Shown: in pieces, positions 5,544 to 5,640 of the stretch
Numbering within the stretch: the stretch's first letter is position 1
Layout: each line of letters starts with the position of its first letter
Source: Opitutaceae bacterium
GTDB lineage: Bacteria; Verrucomicrobiota; Verrucomicrobiia; Opitutales; Opitutaceae
Length of the DNA: 5,640 nt
Direction of reading: 5' to 3'
Assembly (NCBI GenBank): GCA_009919985.1
Contig: RGAX01000183.1
Span: 1-5,640, forward strand
Notes under the pieces: model-generated
What the model was told of the DNA's origin: nothing
The model's database searches: none
The model's input: the letters and a program-made list of their open reading frames with translations, nothing else
Made by a program: the position numbers and the translations under genes

Positions 5544-5640
5544 ATGAACATGAATGCGGACGAAGTGAAATTGAAGCGGGTCTTGGAGGATTGGCGCGTG
5601 GCGCCGGTCGCGAATCGGGCGTTTCGGGCGAGGGTTTGGG
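5544..5640 (+). CDS. 5' fragment of an unidentified gene running off the window
   Basis: An open frame starts at ATG 5544 (a second in-frame ATG at 5550 has better spacing from AGAGAG at 5536-5541) and continues without a stop to the window edge. It gives about 32 residues beginning MNMNADEVKLKRVLEDW and ending FRARVW. The fragment is charged and helical with no signal peptide. A cytoplasmic N-terminus of this kind would suit an anti-sigma or small membrane protein with a later transmembrane segment, but that is a guess and too little is visible to assign a family. It is transcribed divergently from the metal cassette. Confidence 0.6.
   Translation, partial: MNMNADEVKLKRVLEDWRVAPVANRAFRARVW

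Noticed and set aside
1..5640. tRNA, rRNA, insertion sequence, attachment site or riboswitch
   Set aside because: No cloverleaf, rRNA-like conserved stretch, transposase gene, terminal inverted repeat pair or aptamer-like leader was seen on reading both strands.

Overview
The window looks like a chromosomal segment of a GC-rich Gram-negative bacterium, most likely a verrucomicrobium of the Opitutaceae type. The main clue is a Tat-exported DUF1552 (HXXSHH family) protein, a family concentrated in Verrucomicrobia and Planctomycetes. A diderm envelope is also indicated by a Sec-exported cysteine protein, a lipoprotein and an RND periplasmic adaptor. The taxonomic call is inference from gene content, not from a marker gene.

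Layout: (1) 8-1408 (+) is a complete DUF1552 gene, probably the last gene of a unit entering from the left. (2) 1409-1473 is a short convergent spacer with a weak hairpin. (3) 1474-5447 (-) holds four co-directional genes, transcribed right to left. They encode a small exported TRASH/YHS-like cysteine protein (5447-5109), a CusB/CzcB-type periplasmic adaptor with an N-terminal heavy-metal-binding domain (5026-3650), a His-rich lipoprotein (3447-2977) and a CobW/COG0523 GTPase with a long His/Asp tract (2910-1474). (4) 5448-5543 is a divergent intergenic region with an AT-rich imperfect inverted repeat. (5) From 5544 (+) a new gene begins and runs off the right edge; only about 32 residues are visible.

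The four minus-strand genes read as one metal-handling cassette: each protein carries clustered Cys, Met or His ligands, three act outside the cytoplasmic membrane and one in the cytoplasm. A plausible reading is that the three exported proteins bind or buffer a transition metal in the periplasm, while the GTPase allocates metal in the cytoplasm. The cassette has no RND pump (CusA/CzcA) and no TolC-like outer-membrane gene. It is closed at both ends, by a convergent gene on the left and a divergent one on the right, so the adaptor is either an orphan or serves a pump encoded elsewhere.

The most concrete anomaly is at the 3' end of the adaptor gene. The annotated frame stops at 3650, but an open, coding-like stretch without any ATG, GTG or TTG start continues in the +1 frame to a stop at 3523. 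This implies a one-base frameshift between about 3710 and 3750. With one base removed the protein would be about 500 residues and would fill the otherwise unexplained 200-base gap. No RNA genes, CRISPR arrays, insertion sequences or attachment sites were seen.
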